NCBI GenBank assembly: GCA_963788585.1
Contig: CAWBHA010000001.1
Location: forward strand, 62,001 to 126,000
DNA from: Bog-473 sp963788585
GTDB lineage: Bacteria; Actinomycetota; Acidimicrobiia; Acidimicrobiales; RAAP-2
Direction of reading: 5' to 3'
Length of the DNA: 64,000 nt
Below the pieces are notes generated by a model. It was not told the origin of the DNA. It worked only from the letters and a program-made list of their open reading frames with translations, and searched no databases. Numbering within the stretch: position 1 is the first letter of the stretch; every line of letters begins with the position of its first letter. The position numbers and the translations under genes were made by a program. This document shows positions 63,748-64,000 of the stretch, piece after piece.

Positions 63748-64000
63748 GACCGCTGCCGGAGCGTCTCTATGGATCGGTCTTCAGGGCGTTCGAGCATGCA
63801 GACCCCTGTCCCAGTACATTGATACTTCTCTGAGGGATCCACCGCTTGATTGCTGGTCCTGAATAGCTTCGGGAGTGCTGGTAGGTTCGGCCTGACTTGG
63901 AGTCCCGTGACGTTGCAAGACGTCGTCGACCGAGACCAACCAGCGGCACATTGACAGCGGCACGTCCCGTCTCCGAGTTGGGGTGATTGGTCCGGGTTGC
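63748..64000. other. No gene seen
   Basis: This stretch runs from the SRPBCC stop to the window end. It has relatively low GC and short open frames only, with no recognised domain. Confidence 0.4.

Noticed and set aside
1..64000. tRNA, rRNA or CRISPR arrays
   Set aside because: No cloverleaf, rRNA core sequence or regularly spaced repeats were found in any gap.
1..64000. Genuine programmed +1 frameshifting in all the interrupted genes
   Set aside because: The sites have no common stop codon, rare codon or stimulatory structure, occur in unrelated genes, and one needs the opposite shift in a homopolymer. Consensus error explains all of them more simply.

Overview
The window is about 70% GC by eye and is packed with actinobacterial core genes. 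Support for an actinobacterium, probably of the Acidimicrobiia type, comes from a division and cell-wall (dcw) cluster that uses SepF and a DivIVA/Wag31-like protein and has no FtsA. A bacterial proteasome activator (Bpa), ergothioneine genes, a DUF3040 gene just upstream of mraZ, many GTG starts and several apparently leaderless promoters point the same way. No rRNA, tRNA or CRISPR array was seen. The class-level assignment is an inference.

Layout. 1-800: end of an EthD-like gene and a SnoaL-like gene. 889-6768: a membrane mannosyltransferase, divergent from UDP-sulfoquinovose synthase (sqdB) and a YfhO-like membrane glycosyltransferase. 6794-9044: egtB-egtD (ergothioneine). 9368-11919: a DrrAB-like ABC exporter under a histidine-rich PadR regulator with a clear palindromic operator. 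12158-15464: nitronate monooxygenase, divergent from an MFS pump with a C-terminal MarR-like domain. 15567-17981: a BadF-type sugar kinase, divergent from a GH4 phospho-glycosidase. 18106-23501: DUF2254, CapA-like, low-molecular-weight phosphatase, acyl-CoA ligase and LapA-like genes. 23790-26690: DUF3040, ROK kinase, HNH and lipoate-ligase-like genes. 27040-43862: the dcw cluster mraZ-rsmH-ftsL-ftsI-murE-mraY-ftsW-murG-murC-murB-ftsQ-ftsZ-yggS-sepF-yggT-divIVA, with murF and murD missing. 43996-46318: a histone-H1-like/DksA fusion, lspA and rluD. 46416-54746: a sigma factor, phosphatase, Rrf2 regulator, phosphodiesterase, bpa, an RDD protein and dnaE. 54873-59393: two uncharacterised genes, a DUF255 thioredoxin-fold protein and an SDR. 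59484-64000: a looser, accessory-looking tail with a DUF1254 protein, a methyltransferase, a broken IS110 element and an SRPBCC protein.

The main caveat is sequence quality. At least ten genes, including the normally essential ftsZ, murB, ftsQ and dnaE, are interrupted by single-base frameshifts, and nearly all of these look like one inserted base. Most likely these are consensus errors from insertion-prone reads rather than biology. I annotate such genes over their full rebuilt span and give each break point.

The dcw block forms one division and peptidoglycan unit. MraZ probably autoregulates the front of it. MurE/C/B/G and MraY make lipid II. FtsW/I/Q/L and FtsZ/SepF build the septum, and the DivIVA protein directs growth. 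The most unusual local features are the metal-binding-looking PadR regulator with its operator, the divergent sugar-kinase/GH4 pair driven by overlapping -10 boxes, the H1-like DksA fusion, and the IS110 transposase stopped by an amber codon one residue before a catalytic glutamate.
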